A stretch of 55,719 bases of DNA from JBLHKS01 sp047620505 (GTDB lineage: Bacteria > Verrucomicrobiota > Verrucomicrobiia > Verrucomicrobiales > DEV007): the NCBI GenBank assembly GCA_047620505.1, contig JBLHKS010000022.1, positions 1-55,719 on the forward strand, read 5' to 3'. Of this stretch, positions 53,866 through 55,719 are shown piece by piece. The notes below the pieces were generated by a model. The model did no database searches and was not told the origin of the DNA. It worked only from the letters and a program-made list of their open reading frames with translations. Both the position numbers and the translations under genes were made by a program. The stretch's first letter is position 1; every line of letters starts with the position of its first letter.

Positions 53866-53877
53866 CAGCAGCTGCTG
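53866..53877. repeat. Iterated palindrome CAGCAGCTGCTG, copy 22 (intergenic)
   Basis: The only exact copy outside a gene: it lies in the 37-bp gap between the convergent PQQ fusion and symporter genes, so it cannot be explained by protein sequence. Confidence 0.9.
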
Positions 53878-53883
53878 GCCGCG

Positions 53884-55413
53884 TCATTTCGAGGGAGGTC
53901 TCAATTCGGCCTCGATATCCTGGAGCGCCACTTGGCCCTTTCGGTCAAAGAGACTGACCGGGATGCCGACGGCAAAGCCGACCACGAATGCCGGGAACAT
54001 CTCCTCGAGGTTTGCAAAAGCCTCGCCGGTGGCACCGGGCAGTGCGGGCATCACAAACTTAAAAAACGGCACAGCGAGAAATCCCGAGATCATGGCAGAA
54101 AGAGCGCCTCGCCGAGTGAATCGCGCCCAGAACAGGGACAGAATGATGGTTGGACAAAACGTCGCGGCGATCCCAGACCATCCAAAGACGATGAACCAGA
54201 AGACAGTCCGCTCGGGAATGGCGTAGGCGACTGTCATCGCGAGCGCAAAAGCGCCCATGGCCAGCAAAACGGTCGTTATCCGGCTCAGTCTCACCAGGCT
54301 TTCATCGGGCAGCGATGGATTCAGGATCCTTTGGTAAACGTCGCGGACGACAGAACTCGCGGCGACCATCAGCAGGGAATCGACGGTCGACATCGCCGCT
54401 GAAAGGACCCCGGCAATGACGAGGCCAATGAGGGTCACCGGAATGAGGACTTCAACGATCATGGGAAGAACGTCTTGCCCGTTAGCTCCAAGGACGCCTT
54501 CCAGAGAATCTTGCGGCCCCATAAGAAGATGTCTTCCGATCATTCCAATCAGGACAGCTCCGCAATCGGTCAGGGTGGTGTAGAGGATCGCGACAATCGC
54601 GCCTTTCTTGACCTCGCCTTCGGATTTGAGAGCGAGGACGCGAACAAAAACCTGTGGCGAACCGAGGAATCCCAGACCGATCGAAACAAGCGCGACGATT
54701 GCCATAACGTTGTTCAGCGTCAATCCGGCCGGTCCCCAGATGGACATCAGACCAGGATCCTGCTCCACGAGCCCGTTGGCAACGTTTCCCCAACCCCCAG
54801 CGTAAAAGAGACCGATAATCGGGATGGTCACGAGCCCGACGAACATCAAGGCTCCTTGGAAAACATCCGACCAGACCACGGCCAAAAATCCGCCAGCCAC
54901 GATGTAAATGACGACGACGCCGAACCCGACGACAGCGCCGATGAGGTAGTCCCAACCCAGGAAGCTGTTGAATGCAGTCGCCGTCGCATCGATCTGGGCG
55001 CTCACATAAATCATGACAAATATGACCAGGGAGCATGCGGAAACGAGCCTCAACGAATGCGAGGTGTCTCGAAATCGCGCTTCCAGATAATCAGGAATGG
55101 TAAGAGCGCCGTATTTCGTGGTGAGCCGATTAAATCGCCGGTTCATGCAGAGCCAGGCGATGCCCACACCCACGATTTCGCCGACCACGACCCAAAAGGC
55201 CTGGAGGCCGATCGCGGCACCCATCCCGGTTAGCCCCAGCAGCAGCCAGGCCGATTCACCGGTGGCTCGAGCCGAAAGGGCGGCCGGAAGAAACCCCAGC
55301 CGCTTTCCCGCCGCGATGTAGTCGCCGAGAGATTTCACTCGCCTGGAGGCGAACCACCCGATACCCAACAAGATAAGCAGGTAAAAGAGAATACCGACGA
55401 TTTTCGGGGTCAT
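53884..55413 (-). CDS. Sodium:solute symporter (SSS/PutP family)
   Basis: A membrane protein of 509 residues with about 13 helices. SARATGESAWLLLGLTGMGA matches the PutP signature region, and VLIPVTLIGLVIAGVLSAAM STVDSLL is the conserved Na-binding helix 8 region. SSS proteins import proline, sugars, carboxylates or urea with sodium; this member is PutP-like but the substrate is unsure. It converges on the PQQ fusion gene; a decayed copy of its 3' end lies at 50380. Confidence 0.88.
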   Translation of the reverse strand: MTPKIVGILFYLLILLGIGWFASRRVKSLGDYIAAGKRLGFLPAALSARATGESAWLLLGLTGMGAAIGLQAFWVVVGEIVGVGIAWLCMNRRFNRLTTKYGALTIPDYLEARFRDTSHSLRLVSACSLVIFVMIYVSAQIDATATAFNSFLGWDYLIGAVVGFGVVVIYIVAGGFLAVVWSDVFQGALMFVGLVTIPIIGLFYAGGWGNVANGLVEQDPGLMSIWGPAGLTLNNVMAIVALVSIGLGFLGSPQVFVRVLALKSEGEVKKGAIVAILYTTLTDCGAVLIGMIGRHLLMGPQDSLEGVLGANGQDVLPMIVEVLIPVTLIGLVIAGVLSAAMSTVDSLLMVAASSVVRDVYQRILNPSLPDESLVRLSRITTVLLAMGAFALAMTVAYAIPERTVFWFIVFGWSGIAATFCPTIILSLFWARFTRRGALSAMISGFLAVPFFKFVMPALPGATGEAFANLEEMFPAFVVGFAVGIPVSLFDRKGQVALQDIEAELRPPSK

Positions 55414-55571
55414 GAGTGAAGACTACGGATGAACCGGAGGGGTTGAACAGAGTGTTCGGGTCTTCCTCAGATCTGTGAGGGAAATAGAAGAGCGCAAAAA
55501 ATCGTGTCAATCGAAGTCGGGCAAGAATCGAGTGAAGGCCGACTTGTTTTCAGTGGGCGAAGATTTCGGTC

Positions 55572-55609
55572 AAAAAAAAAGAGCGGAGGCCTCTCGGCAC
55601 CCCGCTCTT
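55572..55609 (-). terminator. Rho-independent terminator, minus strand
   Basis: Read on the minus strand, AAGAGCGG pairs with CCGCTCTT across a 14-16 base loop and is followed by a run of nine T. It lies 43 bp after the stop of the partial gene at the right edge. Confidence 0.85.
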
Positions 55610-55651
55610 GAAACGAATTGAAGTCGAAATCAACGGTGTGGAAAACTTCCC

Positions 55652-55719
55652 TTAGAAATTGGCGTAGATTTCGTGCAGTCTGTCCACTGCCCGGTTCCAG
55701 GGAACCTCGCGGTAAACGA
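55652..55719 (-). CDS. 3' end of a gene cut by the window edge
   Basis: The last 21 codons read VYREVPWNRAVDRLHEIYAN plus F, ending in TAA at 55652-55654, with a good terminator downstream. W-N-R-A-V-D-R-L-H could be the C-terminus of a glycosyltransferase or similar, but too little is seen to say. Confidence 0.65.
   Translation of the reverse strand, partial: VYREVPWNRAVDRLHEIYANF

Noticed and set aside
1277..53877. The repeated QQLL peptide as a protein motif or plain codon bias (CAG, CTG)
   Set aside because: The same DNA word occurs in AAA and SSC frames, in genes on both strands and once outside genes, with flanking preference, so the constraint is at DNA level.

Overview
The window looks like chromosomal DNA of a Gram-negative bacterium of the Planctomycetes-Verrucomicrobia-Chlamydiae group, most probably a verrucomicrobium. 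The evidence is the combination of DUF1501, DUF1552 and DUF1592-type secreted proteins, two giant PVC-type SGNH/beta-propeller 'membrane-bound dehydrogenase' proteins, a planctomycete-style ECF sigma factor next to a Ser/Thr kinase with WD40-like repeats, sulfatases, many lipoprotein and Tat signals, and an outer-membrane lipid A gene (lpxB). GC looks to be in the high fifties. I found no rRNA, tRNA, CRISPR array, prophage or transposase.

Layout. 0.1-5 kb: a GH88/GH105-like glycosidase, a PDZ protein, and a divergent SMP-30 lactonase / sulfatase pair. 5-8.5 kb: folK-panB in tight overlap with a frameshifted membrane-anchored protein, then a secreted esterase. 8.5-22.9 kb: a PurC-like enzyme, a caspase/C13-like lipoprotein, lipoprotein MsrA, VanX-like dipeptidase overlapping a CCA/poly(A) nucleotidyltransferase, pdxA, a Nudix hydrolase, periplasmic thioredoxin, PhoX-lpxB, a polysaccharide-deacetylase lipoprotein, and a GAF protein paired with a cytoplasmic subtilase. 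22.9-36 kb: a large leftward cluster (DUF1592, DUF1552, a LamG/DUF1080-like protein, two SGNH/PVC propeller proteins) that is probably one secreted catabolic system. 36-45 kb: a redoxin remnant, pyrC, DUF1501, a nucleotidyltransferase with its small partner, a YdjM-like membrane protein, and a probable acid catabolism set (amidohydrolase, mandelate racemase-family enzyme, SelA-like PLP enzyme). 45-55.7 kb: ECF sigma factor plus giant kinase, small membrane genes, a symporter remnant, a methyltransferase-PQQ fusion, a sodium:solute symporter and the 3' end of one more gene.

The most striking signal is not a gene. A perfect 12-bp palindrome, CAGCAGCTGCTG, occurs 22 times exactly (the inner 10-mer AGCAGCTGCT 31 times), spread rather evenly over the window, almost always inside genes, in different reading frames (QQLL, AAA, SSC) and in genes on both strands. 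The base before it is almost always a pyrimidine and the base after a purine (YCAGCAGCTGCTGR). By simple base composition well under one copy would be expected. It behaves like a highly iterated chromosomal palindrome (compare cyanobacterial HIP1) of unknown role.

A second theme is four hypothetical genes on the minus strand that each read as one protein split by a single-base frameshift. One lies on an 8-base homopolymer that also fits a classical -1 slippery heptamer. These are either real decay or recoding events, or assembly indels.
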